DNA of 64,000 nt from CALKJU01 sp035326425. Its GTDB lineage: Bacteria; Pseudomonadota; Alphaproteobacteria; Geminicoccales; Geminicoccaceae. Positions within the stretch are counted from its first letter, which is position 1. Each line of letters opens with the position of its first letter. The notes under the pieces are model-generated. The model was not told where the DNA came from. It saw nothing but the letters and a program-made list of their open reading frames with translations, and searched no databases. Location: positions 38,656 through 102,655 of the forward strand of contig DAOLFG010000013.1 in the NCBI GenBank assembly GCA_035326425.1, read 5' to 3'. The translations under genes were made by a program, and so were the position numbers. Positions 39,676 through 48,086 of the stretch are shown piece after piece.

Positions 39676-40374
39676 CTAGCTCGTCATCTCCAGGATCAGC
39701 TTCAGCAGCGCCTCGGGCGCGGTGACATTCGGCGTGTGGGTGGCGTCGATCTCGCGATAGCGCCACCCTGCCTCGCTGCGCGCCTTGGCGGCGAACGGCC
39801 CGAAGGTGTCGCCCGGGTATTTCTGCAGGCAGTAGATGTAGGTCCGCGGCACGCCGCGCGCAGCACCGGTGAGCCGGACCGGCCGGGTGAAGGTGGCGTA
39901 GGGCTGGTCCTTGCGCCGCGCCGCCAGCCAATCGCGCTGGTCGGCCGGCGTGTCGGCTGCCAGGGGATTGGGGGTCAGCCGCCAGCCGTCGACCAGCCGG
40001 TCCTTCATGGCCTGGGCGTTCGCCGCCGGCTGCAGCGACATCACGCTGTCGCCGTCGCCTGGCACGAAGGCGTCGAGATAGGCGAGGTGCGCCAGCCGCT
40101 CCGCCACCCGGTCGGCAGCACCGGTCACCACCATGCCGCCATAGCTGTGGCCGAGCAGGACGACGTCGCGCAGGTCCTCGGTCTCGATTGTCGCCACCAC
40201 GTCCTGGATGTGCGTCTCGAGATCGACCGCGGGCGAAGCCAGGTGCGCCCGCTCGCCGAGGCCGGTGAGCGTCGGCGTGAACACCTCGTGGCCTCGGGCC
40301 GCCAGCATCCGCCTGATCTTCGCCCAGGAGAACCCGCCGCCCCAGGCGCCGTGGACGATGACGAAGGTCGCCAT
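39676..40374 (-). CDS. Alpha/beta hydrolase (esterase-like)
   Basis: This 232-residue protein is an alpha/beta hydrolase of the salicylate-esterase/MES-like group. The oxyanion region is IVHGAWGGGFSW (about residues 6-17), the nucleophile elbow is GHSYGG (Ser near residue 76), the acid is likely in DAFVPGDGD and the His in DATHTPNVTAPE near the C-terminus. The start ATG is at 40374. It is the last gene of the leftward dctPQM-enolase-SDR-hydrolase series, 35 bp after the SDR, and may open an ester or lactone in that pathway. Confidence 0.83.
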   Translation of the reverse strand: MATFVIVHGAWGGGFSWAKIRRMLAARGHEVFTPTLTGLGERAHLASPAVDLETHIQDVVATIETEDLRDVVLLGHSYGGMVVTGAADRVAERLAHLAYLDAFVPGDGDSVMSLQPAANAQAMKDRLVDGWRLTPNPLAADTPADQRDWLAARRKDQPYATFTRPVRLTGAARGVPRTYIYCLQKYPGDTFGPFAAKARSEAGWRYREIDATHTPNVTAPEALLKLILEMTS

Positions 40375-40409
40375 GATGTCAGCTCCCCGATCCCTGCCGT
40401 GCGCACCCC

Positions 40410-41126
40410 TTATCGGTAGAAGCGGTTTTGTACAGGGCTGATCGTGATCTCGTTGACGCAGACATGCGGCGGCTGCTCGGCCAGGAAGCGGATCAGCCGC
40501 CCGATGTCGTCGGCGCGCAGCATCCCGGCCCGCTCCTCGGCCGGCGGCGGCACCGGCCGGGTCTCCAGCACCTCGGTGTCGACCTCGGCCGGACACAGCG
40601 CGGTCGCCCGGATGCCGCTCGGCCCCTCCTCCATGTTCAGCGATTCGACCAGGGCCAGCAGCGCCCGCTTGCTGGCGGCATAGGCCGAGCCCGCCAGCTT
40701 CTCGTTGCGCCAGCCGATCCAGGACGAGACCACGACGACCAGGCCCGTGCCGCGCGCGCGCATTCCCGGCAGCACCGCCTGGACGACGTGCATCACGCCC
40801 TTGAGATTGGTGTCCAGCACCATGTGCCAGTCCGCCAGCGACACCTCGGCGAACCGGCGTCTGGGAATGTTGGTGCCGGCATTGGCGACGAGAATGTCGA
40901 CCTCGCCGAGGCCGCGGCCGGTTCGCTCGACAGCCGGGGCGTCGGTGACGTCGAGCACGAGCGGCGCGATGCGTGCGCTGCCGGCCGCCACCCGCTCCAG
41001 CGCCTCGCGGCGCCGGCCGGATATCGTCACCGCCGCACCGGCCTCGGCCAGCGCCCGGGCGGCCGCCGCCCCGATGCCGCTGCCGCCGCCCGTCACCCAG
41101 GCGGCGCGGCCGGCGAGCCCGCTCAC
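40410..41126 (-). CDS. Short-chain dehydrogenase/reductase
   Basis: This 238-residue SDR has TGGGSGIGAA (about residues 13-22), NAGTNIP, the active-site Ser in VVSSWIGW and the YAASK pair. The start is a GTG at 41126 overlapping the enolase-superfamily stop by 4 bases (GTGA), so the two are co-translated. With the TRAP importer and enolase-like dehydratase it probably oxidises or reduces the hydroxyl or keto group of a sugar-acid intermediate. The exact substrate is not evident. Confidence 0.86.
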   Translation of the reverse strand: MSGLAGRAAWVTGGGSGIGAAAARALAEAGAAVTISGRRREALERVAAGSARIAPLVLDVTDAPAVERTGRGLGEVDILVANAGTNIPRRRFAEVSLADWHMVLDTNLKGVMHVVQAVLPGMRARGTGLVVVVSSWIGWRNEKLAGSAYAASKRALLALVESLNMEEGPSGIRATALCPAEVDTEVLETRPVPPPAEERAGMLRADDIGRLIRFLAEQPPHVCVNEITISPVQNRFYR

Positions 41127-42307
41127 AGCGCGAACCGGTGCTCGGCGATCTTGTGCTGCTCGACGAAATCCCAGTCGTAGTCGACGCCGAGGCCCGGCCC
41201 CGTCGGCACCGGCACGCAGCCGTCCTTGCCGACGCCCGACATCTGGTCGTCGTAGCCGCAGCGATAGATCGGCGGCACCAGGTTCGGCATGTCGGGGCCG
41301 ATGAGCGCCAGCTCGTAGAAATGGGTGTTGCGCATCGCCGCCACGCAGGCGCGGTGCGCCGGCCCGCAGGCATGGACCTGCACGTCCAGCCCCAGGGCCT
41401 CGCCGAGATGGGCGATCTTCATCACGCCTGTGATGCCGAGATCGTATTCCGGGTCGGTGTGAATCATGTCGCAGCCGCCGGCGATGGCGAAGGCCGCCTT
41501 CTGCTCCAGGCCGCGCACATGCTCGCTGACCAGCAGCGGCGTCCTCAGCTTCTCGCGCAGGATCTGGTGGCCGCGCACCGAGACGCTGGAGTCGCGATAG
41601 GGGTCCTCGTACCAGAAGCATTTGGCCTCGTCGCAGGCCTCGCCGACATAGAGCGCATCGGCGAAAGTGCGCAGCTCGCAGCCCGGATCGACCATGATCT
41701 CCATCCTGGCGCCCACGGCCTTGCGCACGGCGTGGATCACCGCGGCCTCGCGATGCTTGTCGCCATCGTGCCAGCCGTGGATCTTGAACCCCGCGAACCC
41801 GCGCTCGCGGCAGTCCAGCGCGAACTCGCCGAACGCCTCGGGGCTGTCCAGGCCGCCCGGCTCGTCCTGGCCGTGATGGGTGCTGGCATAGGTCGGCAGG
41901 CGCTTGCGGTAGCCGCCGAGCAGCGTCGCCACCGATACGCCGTACTTGCGGCCGGCGAGGTCCCACAAGGCGATGTCGAGCGGCCCGTGACCCATATGGT
42001 CGTAGGCCCTGAGCTCGCGCTTCAGGTCGTCGTAGATCAGCTCGCGCTGCTCCGGGTCGCGGCCGAGCAGGTGGGGGGCCAGCATCACCGTCTGTCCCAG
42101 CGCCGCCTGCGTGCCGACCCAGTGCGTCACGTAGCGGCCGACGCAGCCGTCGTCGGCGGCGATCTCGACGGCGTAGCGCATCACCGTGATCCTGCCGCCC
42201 TTTTGGTAGGTCATGTTGCTGACCCCCATGGCGCGGTGGGCGCCGAGCGTCAGGTTCTCGACCTCGAAGGTGAAGGGCAGCACGGCGACACGGGTGATCT
42301 TGCTCAT
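41123..42307 (-). CDS. Mandelate racemase/muconate lactonizing (enolase superfamily) enzyme
   Basis: This 394-residue protein has the enolase-superfamily N-terminal capping domain and a barrel with metal ligands in MVDPGC (Asp), WYEDPYRD (Glu) and VSEHVRG (Glu). A Lys-x-His motif (FKIHGWHDGD) follows strand 2 and a His lies in VHACGPAHR. Such enzymes abstract the alpha-proton of a carboxylate, giving dehydration, racemisation or cycloisomerisation. I cannot name the subgroup; sugar-acid (for example aldonate or aldarate) dehydratase is a reasonable guess from the TRAP importer beside it. It lies 22 bp after the large TRAP permease. Confidence 0.85.
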   Translation of the reverse strand: MSKITRVAVLPFTFEVENLTLGAHRAMGVSNMTYQKGGRITVMRYAVEIAADDGCVGRYVTHWVGTQAALGQTVMLAPHLLGRDPEQRELIYDDLKRELRAYDHMGHGPLDIALWDLAGRKYGVSVATLLGGYRKRLPTYASTHHGQDEPGGLDSPEAFGEFALDCRERGFAGFKIHGWHDGDKHREAAVIHAVRKAVGARMEIMVDPGCELRTFADALYVGEACDEAKCFWYEDPYRDSSVSVRGHQILREKLRTPLLVSEHVRGLEQKAAFAIAGGCDMIHTDPEYDLGITGVMKIAHLGEALGLDVQVHACGPAHRACVAAMRNTHFYELALIGPDMPNLVPPIYRCGYDDQMSGVGKDGCVPVPTGPGLGVDYDWDFVEQHKIAEHRFAL

Positions 42308-42329
42308 CGCGACGAAGCTCCGGGAGTGC

Positions 42330-43604
42330 TCAGACCGCCATCCAGCGCGGGAAGACCAGCGTGATGGCCGGGATGAAGGCGATCAGGACCAGGGCCACGA
42401 CCATCATGACGAAGATCGGGATCAGCGGCCGGTTGGCGCGCATGTAGTCGACGTTGGCGATCTTGCAGGTGATCAGCACCAGCACTGCCACCGGCGGGGT
42501 GAGCGAGCCCAGCAGCAGCCCGAACGTCACCACCATGGCGAAGTGGTAGGGCTCGAGGCCGTAGACGTCGCCGATCGGCTGCAGCACCGGCACCAGCATG
42601 ACCATGGCCGGGATCGGCTCGATGAAGATGCCGACGAGCAGCAGCACCGCCAGCACCAGCAGCATCACCACGAACGGGCTGCTGGTGAAGCCCTGCAGCC
42701 AGGCGGCGATCATCGCCGGCACGCCCTCGTGGGCGATGATCCAGCCGAACAGCGAGGCGCCGCCCAGGATGACCATGATGCTGGAGGAGGTGACGGCGGC
42801 GCTGGTCATGTTCTCGACCAGCCCGGCGAGGTCGCTGCGGCGGGTTATCAGCGCGTAGAGGGCGCCGTAGGCCACGGCGACGACGCCGGCCTCGGTCGCG
42901 GTGAACAGGCCGGAGACGATGCCGCCGACGATGATCGCCGGCATCATCAACGCCGGCACCGCCTCGCCCAGCGCCCGGGCGCACTCGCCCCAGCTGGCGC
43001 GGGCGTGCCGCCGCGTCGGGTTCCTCCCGGCCATGTGGAAGACCGCCGCCATCAGCACGAGGGCGATCAGGATGCCGGGGCCGATGCCGGCCAGGAACAG
43101 CGTGCCGATCGAGAGGCCGGTCATCGAGCCGTAGATGACCATCACCACGCTCGGCGGGATCACCGGGCCCAGGATCGCCGCACCGGCGGTGATCACCGCC
43201 GCGTCCTCGCGCCGGAAGCCGTCGCGGGCCATGGCCGGGATCAGCATGCCGCCGACCGCTGCGGCAGAGGCCGCGGCCGAGCCCGAGATGGTCGAGAACA
43301 AGAGGCTGGTCAGGATCGTCACCTGCCCCATGCCGCCGCGCATGTGGCCGACCAGCGAGCGCGCCAGCCCGATCAGGCCCTCGGTGATGCCGCTGACGTT
43401 CATCACCTGGCCCGCCAGGATGAACAGGGGGATCGCCAGCAGGGGAAAGCTGTCGAGCGAGCTGAACATCTTCTGCGGCAGCACGATCAGCGGGATGCTG
43501 CCGTCCAGCACGATCGCCGCCACCGCCGCCAGGCCCATCGAGAAGGCGATGGGCATGCCGAGCAGGATGAACAGCAGCAGGAACAGGGTGAGCGAGACGA
43601 TCAT
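42330..43604 (-). CDS. dctM: TRAP transporter large permease (DctM)
   Basis: This 424-residue inner-membrane protein is the large subunit of a tripartite ATP-independent periplasmic transporter. Features are LFLLLFILLGMPIAFSMGL at the start, PLLAIPLFILAGQVMNVSGIT, the region with PPSVVMVIYGSMTGLSIGTLFLAGIGPG and MMLVLAVLLLVGIFIEPIPAMVML, with about 12 membrane helices. It uses the sodium or proton gradient to import carboxylate-type substrates with DctP and DctQ. The DctQ stop lies one base upstream of its start. Confidence 0.94.
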   Translation of the reverse strand: MIVSLTLFLLLFILLGMPIAFSMGLAAVAAIVLDGSIPLIVLPQKMFSSLDSFPLLAIPLFILAGQVMNVSGITEGLIGLARSLVGHMRGGMGQVTILTSLLFSTISGSAAASAAAVGGMLIPAMARDGFRREDAAVITAGAAILGPVIPPSVVMVIYGSMTGLSIGTLFLAGIGPGILIALVLMAAVFHMAGRNPTRRHARASWGECARALGEAVPALMMPAIIVGGIVSGLFTATEAGVVAVAYGALYALITRRSDLAGLVENMTSAAVTSSSIMVILGGASLFGWIIAHEGVPAMIAAWLQGFTSSPFVVMLLVLAVLLLVGIFIEPIPAMVMLVPVLQPIGDVYGLEPYHFAMVVTFGLLLGSLTPPVAVLVLITCKIANVDYMRANRPLIPIFVMMVVALVLIAFIPAITLVFPRWMAV

Positions 43605-43605
43605 C

Positions 43606-44082
43606 TCACTCGAAGCCCGCCGACGCCGGCGCAGGCTTGCGCACCAGCAGCACCAGCACCGACAGCGCCGCCGAGAACGGTATCGGCACGAAGAACCAGA
43701 AGCGCGACAGGCCCAGCGCCGGCGAATGCACCGGCAGGCCGCGGCGGGCGAACGCCCAGCCGCTCCAGGCGAGCACGGCGCAGAACACCACCGAGGCCAC
43801 GGCCGCCGCCACGCGCTTCACCCGTTCGGGCGTGCCCTCGCCGAGCGGCAGCACGTCGACGACGATCTCCTCGTGCTGCCAGAGCTGCACCGGCAGCCCC
43901 AGCAGCATCGACCAGACCAGCAGCAGCACCACCAGCTCCTCGGTCCAGAAGATCGTGAAACCCAGGGCGTAGCGGTTCACGACCTGGACCAGCGTCGCCA
44001 GGATCATCACCGCGAACGCCGCCGACATGGCGAGCCTGGTCGCGGCGACGATCAGGCCCGTCGCGCGTGCGAGCGGGGACAT
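43606..44082 (-). CDS. dctQ: TRAP transporter small permease (DctQ)
   Basis: This 158-residue protein has four membrane segments and the DctQ motif VNRYALGFTIFWTEELVVLLLVWSMLLG (about residues 33-60, shown in part). The start ATG at 44082 lies 4 bp after the dctP stop and its stop sits one base before dctM. It bridges the binding protein and the large permease. Confidence 0.9.
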   Translation of the reverse strand: MSPLARATGLIVAATRLAMSAAFAVMILATLVQVVNRYALGFTIFWTEELVVLLLVWSMLLGLPVQLWQHEEIVVDVLPLGEGTPERVKRVAAAVASVVFCAVLAWSGWAFARRGLPVHSPALGLSRFWFFVPIPFSAALSVLVLLVRKPAPASAGFE

Positions 44083-44086
44083 GCGC

Positions 44087-45082
44087 TCAGGCGGCGCGGA
44101 TCTCGGCCAGCAGCTCGGTGGCCTTGGCCGAGGCGGCGAAATCGTCCTGGAGCGAGGCCAATGCTTCGGCGAAGGGTGGCAGCGCCGGATCGTTGACGGT
44201 GAGCGTGCCCGCCGCCGCCAGCTTTTCCATCCAGCCGCGATCGCGCTCGAAATGCTGCTGGCGCTGCCACGTCGCCGCCTCGGCCGCCGCCTTGCCCAGC
44301 GCCTCCCGCTGGGCGGCGTCGAGATTGCCCAGCGTGGCGGCGCTGATGACGAACGAGCCGTCGAGCAGGATGTGGCGGGTGCGCGAGAGGTACTTGGTGA
44401 CCTCGAAGATCTTGAAGGTGTAGCCGACCTCGGCCGAGCCCTCCATCGCATCCACCACGCCGGTCTGCAGCGCCGTGTACATCTCCGGCGCCGGGATCGG
44501 CGTCGGCTGGGCGCCCAGCGCCGAGAACGTCCGCACGAACACCGGCGCCTCGGGCAGGCGGATCTTCACGCCCTGGAAGTCGGAAGGCTGCTCGATGGGC
44601 CTGGTGCGCAGGAAGGTGTTGCGGTAGCCGGCGGTCATCCAGTTCAGGATCTTCATGCCGGCCGCCTGCTCGAGCGCACCCGCCAGCTCGGCGCCGATCG
44701 GGCCGTCGACCACCTTCTCCCAGTGCGCGAAGTCGCGGTACAGGTAGGGCAGGGCGATGATGCCGAACTGCGGCACGTAGTTGGCGTAGAGGCCGGACTC
44801 GCCGTAGCCCATGTCGAGCGTGCCGATCGACACCGACTCGATGATCTCGCGCTGGCCGCCCATCTGCGCCGCCGGCAGGATCTGCAGCTCCAGCGTGCCG
44901 TTCGAATACTCGGCGAGCTTCTGGCCCATCATCTCGGCGGCGGCGTGCTGCTCGGACTGGGTGGTGACGTGATGGCCCAGGCGCAGCGTGCGCTTGGTCT
45001 GCGCCCGCGCGATCGCGGGCATCGCCAAGGCGGCGGTGGTGCCGGCGGCGAGCGTGCCGAAGCGGCGGCGGTCCATGGCCAT
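44087..45082 (-). CDS. dctP: TRAP transporter substrate-binding protein (DctP)
   Basis: This 331-residue periplasmic receptor has a Tat-like signal (DRRRFGTLAAGTTAALAMPAIARA, shown by residues 3-26) and the DctP core: LAEYSNGTLELQILPAAQMGGQREIIESV, YANYVPQFGIIALPYLYRD, QGVKIRLPEAPVFVRTFSALGAQPTPI and YTALQTGVVDAMEGS. The conserved Arg in KIRLPE binds the ligand's carboxylate, so the substrate is an acid. The ATG at 45082 follows GGGGAGGAG. It is the first gene of the operon, divergent from the IclR regulator. Confidence 0.93.
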   Translation of the reverse strand: MAMDRRRFGTLAAGTTAALAMPAIARAQTKRTLRLGHHVTTQSEQHAAAEMMGQKLAEYSNGTLELQILPAAQMGGQREIIESVSIGTLDMGYGESGLYANYVPQFGIIALPYLYRDFAHWEKVVDGPIGAELAGALEQAAGMKILNWMTAGYRNTFLRTRPIEQPSDFQGVKIRLPEAPVFVRTFSALGAQPTPIPAPEMYTALQTGVVDAMEGSAEVGYTFKIFEVTKYLSRTRHILLDGSFVISAATLGNLDAAQREALGKAAAEAATWQRQQHFERDRGWMEKLAAAGTLTVNDPALPPFAEALASLQDDFAASAKATELLAEIRAA

Positions 45083-45151
45083 GCGAAAGCTCCTCCCCGA
45101 GTTGATTTGCGCTGAGCCGTAGCAGCAAGCCGGTCCGGCTGGCAAGGGTTG

Positions 45152-45166
45152 TTGCCTATTCTGCAA
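45152..45166. promoter_or_regulatory. Candidate IclR operator
   Basis: TTGC (45152-45155) and GCAA (45163-45166) form an inverted repeat with 7 bases between, inside the 95-bp gap between the divergent dctP and iclR genes. It fits an IclR-family operator controlling both; binding is inferred. Confidence 0.45.
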
Positions 45167-45177
45167 ACCTGTTGTCT

Positions 45178-45963
45178 ATGTTGGAACGCATGGGTGCCCT
45201 CGACAACGGATTGCGGATCCTCTCCGCCATGGAACGGGGCCAGACGCGGCTGTCGGTCAGCGAGCTGGCGCGCCGGCTGGGCCTGCCCAAGAGCGGCGTG
45301 TCGCGCACCCTGCGGCAGCTCGCCGAGGCCGGCTTCGTCGAGCGCGACCCGGACGGCCGCCACTACCGCCCCGGCTACGAGCTGTTCCGCCTCGGCACGC
45401 TCTACAAGTCCGGCGAGTTGCCGGTGGATCTCGCCGACCGCGGCGTCTCGGGCCTGGTCGAGCGTTTTCCGGCCACCGGCTATGTCGCGGTGCTGAGCCG
45501 GGCCGACGCCGTGATCCTGCGCCTGCGCGAGGGCACCCATCCCCTGCGCTACGTCCAGCCCGAGGGCACGCGGCTGCCGGCCTTCCTCACTGCCATCGGC
45601 AAGGCCATGCTGGCGCGGCTGGCTGCGGCCGAGCTCGACGCGCTGCTGCCGCCCGACCTCTCGCATCCGCCTCTGCACTACCATGCATCCCGCGACGAGC
45701 TGGCCGCCGAGCTCGCCACCTATCGCGAGCGCGGCTGGGCCGAGCTGAAGGACCAGGCCTTCCGCGGCATCGACGCCGTGGCGGTGGCGGTGCGGCCACC
45801 CGACGGCCAGCCCCTCGGCATGGCGCTCTGCTACCTGCAGGCCGATGCCTCGGCTGCCGACGTCGCCGCCATGGTCGGATCGCTGAAAAGCCTCGCCCGC
45901 GAGGTGGCGGCCCCGGCGGGCGATGGCTACTGGTCGGTCAGCGCGCCAGCGGGCGCTGCATGA
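45178..45963 (+). CDS. IclR-family transcriptional regulator
   Basis: This 261-residue protein has an N-terminal winged helix-turn-helix (LSVSELARRLGLPKSGVSRTLRQLAEAGFVERD, about residues 26-58) and the IclR effector domain (RLPAFLTAIGKAMLARL, then GWAELKDQAFRGIDAVAVAV and a final ALCYLQAD). It should control the divergent TRAP-enolase-SDR operon in response to the imported acid. ATG 45178 is used; a TTG at 45172 and an ATG at 45190 are also in frame, and no strong ribosome-binding site is visible, so the mRNA may be nearly leaderless. Its 3' end overlaps the GNAT gene on the other strand by 26 bp. Confidence 0.9.
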   Translation: MLERMGALDNGLRILSAMERGQTRLSVSELARRLGLPKSGVSRTLRQLAEAGFVERDPDGRHYRPGYELFRLGTLYKSGELPVDLADRGVSGLVERFPATGYVAVLSRADAVILRLREGTHPLRYVQPEGTRLPAFLTAIGKAMLARLAAAELDALLPPDLSHPPLHYHASRDELAAELATYRERGWAELKDQAFRGIDAVAVAVRPPDGQPLGMALCYLQADASAADVAAMVGSLKSLAREVAAPAGDGYWSVSAPAGAA

Positions 45964-46438
45964 TCACCGTGTCCAGCCACCGGCCGTGCTTGTAGCCGAC
46001 GCCGGTCAGCGTGCCGATGAGCCGGAATCCCAGCGCCGCGTGCAGCCCGATCGAGGCTGCGTTGGCGGAATCGCCGATCACCGCCACCATCTCGCGCAGG
46101 CCCGCCTCGGCGCACAGCCGGATCACCTCGTCCATCAGGGCCCTGGCGACGCCGCGCCGCAGGAAGGCGTCGTCGACATAGACCGAGTTCTCGACCGTCA
46201 ACCGGTAGGCCGGCCGCGCCCGGTAGGGCCCGGCATAGGCGTAGCCGGCCACGGCACCGTCGATCTCGGCCACGAGCCAGGGCATCCCCGCCGCCCGCAC
46301 CGCCTCGACCCGGCGTTCCAGCTCGGCGAGGTCCGGCGGCTCCAGCTCGAAGGTGGCGGTGCGGGTCAGCACCTCCCGCTCGTAGATCGCCTGGATCGCC
46401 GGCAGGTCGGCCGTGGCTACGTCGCGAATGCTGGTCAA
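45938..46438 (-). CDS. GNAT-family N-acetyltransferase, phosphinothricin-acetyltransferase-like
   Basis: This 166-residue acetyltransferase shows the Pat/Bar-like order: IRDVATADLPAIQAIYEREVLTRTATFE at the start, WLVAEIDGAVAGYAYAGPYRARPAYR, ENSVYVDDAFLRRGVARALMDE (acetyl-CoA pyrophosphate loop) and NAASIGLHAALGFRLIGTLTGVGYKHGRW. It transfers acetyl from acetyl-CoA to a primary amine; the family acts on phosphinothricin, methionine sulfone and related compounds. The TTG at 46438 is the best start: GAGG lies 9 bases upstream and the N-terminus then matches the family. No pathway partner is evident. Confidence 0.85.
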   Translation of the reverse strand: MTSIRDVATADLPAIQAIYEREVLTRTATFELEPPDLAELERRVEAVRAAGMPWLVAEIDGAVAGYAYAGPYRARPAYRLTVENSVYVDDAFLRRGVARALMDEVIRLCAEAGLREMVAVIGDSANAASIGLHAALGFRLIGTLTGVGYKHGRWLDTVIMQRPLAR

Positions 46439-46518
46439 GGCTGCGACCTCGCAGGCTGTGCAGGGACGGTGGCGCTGATACACTGGCCGTGGGTCCAACG
46501 GAACGGGGAGGTTCGGCC

Positions 46519-47232
46519 GTGGGCGAGCTTTCGGAAGCCACACGCCAGAAGTTCATGTCGGTCAGCACCGCCACCTTGACGAGCTGCCTGTTCAAGCGCG
46601 GCTTCCGCAACCTGTGGATGCAGAACGTCCACCCGGTCAATCCGCGCCTGCGCATGTGCGGCCCGGCCTTCACGCTGCGCACCATCCCGGCGCGCGAGGA
46701 TCTCGACATGATGTCGGGCTACGCCAACCCCGAGCATCCGCAGCGCAAGGCGATCGAGACCTGCCCGCCCGGCCATGTCCTCGTGACCGACAGCCGCGGC
46801 GACGCCCGCGCCGCCTCGGGCGGTGACATCCTGCTCACGCGCCTGATGATCCGCGGCTGCGCCGGTGCGGTCACCGACGGCGGCTTCCGCGACACGCCGT
46901 CGATCCAGAAGATCGACTTCCCGGTCTACCATGCCCGCCCCTCGGCCCCGACCGCACCGATCCTGCACTGCTCGATCGACATCGGCCTGCCGATCGGCTG
47001 CGGCGGCGTGCCGGTCTATCCGGGCGACATCATCGTCGGCGACGGCGAGGGCGTGATGGTCGTCCCGGCGCATCTCGCCGACGAGGTTGCCAACGAGGCC
47101 TTCGAGATGACGGTGTACGAGGACTTCGTCGAGGAGAAGGTCCGCGAGGGCCGCCGGCTGCCCGGCCTCTACCCGGCGAGCGACGCCAGCCGCGAGGAGT
47201 TCGCGGTCTGGCGCAAGCAGCACGGCCGCTGA
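46519..47232 (+). CDS. RraA-family aldolase-like protein
   Basis: This 237-residue protein is of the RraA/HMG aldolase family, which splits 4-hydroxy-4-methyl-2-oxoglutarate-type compounds and decarboxylates oxaloacetate; some members inhibit RNase E. Typical stretches are MCGPAFTLRTIPAREDLDM, GHVLVTDSRGD, GGDILLTRLMIRGCAGAVTDGGFRD (Arg-Asp pair of the active site) and GCGGVPVYPGDIIVGDGEGVMVVPA. A GTG at 46519 follows GGGGAGG. It is divergent from the GNAT gene. Aldolase action on a 2-keto-acid from the neighbouring TRAP/enolase pathway is a plausible link. Confidence 0.87.
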   Translation: MGELSEATRQKFMSVSTATLTSCLFKRGFRNLWMQNVHPVNPRLRMCGPAFTLRTIPAREDLDMMSGYANPEHPQRKAIETCPPGHVLVTDSRGDARAASGGDILLTRLMIRGCAGAVTDGGFRDTPSIQKIDFPVYHARPSAPTAPILHCSIDIGLPIGCGGVPVYPGDIIVGDGEGVMVVPAHLADEVANEAFEMTVYEDFVEEKVREGRRLPGLYPASDASREEFAVWRKQHGR

Positions 47233-47281
47233 GTCTCCTTCCCCGGCCGTCCCGCGGGGCGGCCCGGGGGCATGGGGCCGC

Positions 47282-47929
47282 ATGGCACAGCCGTCGCTGC
47301 AATCGCTGCTCGTCGAGCATCTCGCCGCCGAGCTGGGCGACGCGGAGACGGCGCGTCGCTTCGCCGCCGTGCTGATGGAGGAGGCGCTGAGCTGGCGGGC
47401 GCCGGCCGTGTCCGTCGCCGAGGTCCGCACGATCTTCGCCTTCACCTTCGGCAACCGCATGCTGCCCAGCGGCAATCGCGAGCCGGGCCCGGTCAACGAG
47501 GCGCTGGCCGACACCGCCGTCCGGCTCCACGAGGCCACCGGCGCCCGCGTCTGGGCGCAGTGGGAGGTGGCGGCGGCCATGGGCGACCGCGTGCCGTCCG
47601 GCCTCCTGGTGCCGATACACCCCGCGCTCGGCGCCGATGCCGAGCCGCGCTATTTGAGCACAGGTGGAGTCGTCGACGAGATCCTGGCGCGCCGGCCCGA
47701 AGGCCTCGGCACCGTCGCCGTGGTGGCGCTGCGCGATCATGCGTGGCGATGCGTGCGGATCTGCCGCCGCCGTGGCCTCGCCGCCGGCCTGCCCGAGGGC
47801 TGGCCGATGCCCGGAGCCTACGATGCCGCCTCCGGCCAGCCCTGGACGCGCGATCGCCTGGCCTACCTGCTGCACGACCTGCACTGCAGGGCTCTGGATC
47901 GCCGGGACATCGCCGGCCACAATCGGTAG
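47282..47929 (+). CDS. Uncharacterised protein with faint DUF218-like pattern
   Basis: I do not firmly recognise this 215-residue protein. It is soluble, without signal peptide. Phrases such as FAFTFGNRML, EPGPVNEALADTAVRLHEATGARVWAQWEVAAAM and VVALRDHAWRCVRICRRRGL have a weak likeness to YdcF-type (DUF218) folds, where a short strand-helix series and a late H-x-R residue pair occur. The ATG at 47282 is the first in frame. It lies 49 bp after the RraA gene on the same strand and may be co-transcribed. Confidence 0.5.
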   Translation: MAQPSLQSLLVEHLAAELGDAETARRFAAVLMEEALSWRAPAVSVAEVRTIFAFTFGNRMLPSGNREPGPVNEALADTAVRLHEATGARVWAQWEVAAAMGDRVPSGLLVPIHPALGADAEPRYLSTGGVVDEILARRPEGLGTVAVVALRDHAWRCVRICRRRGLAAGLPEGWPMPGAYDAASGQPWTRDRLAYLLHDLHCRALDRRDIAGHNR

Positions 47930-48043
47930 TAGAAATGGGGTGGTCCTCTCCTGGTGTCCTGGTGAGGCTCGTCTAGCTCTTTGTGAGTAGACCGGGGATG
48001 CTATTGCCATTCCATAGTAATGTGGATATAGTCGAAGTATTCG

Positions 48044-48055
48044 CATGACGTCATG
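48044..48055. promoter_or_regulatory. 12-bp palindrome in the AT-rich leader of the secreted-protein gene
   Basis: CATGACGTCATG is a perfect palindrome 31 bp before the start codon, within a clearly AT-richer stretch (about 47985-48080). It may be an operator; the factor is unknown. Confidence 0.4.
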
Positions 48056-48086
48056 TCAGCGTCTATATTGCGATACTGGAGGATTC

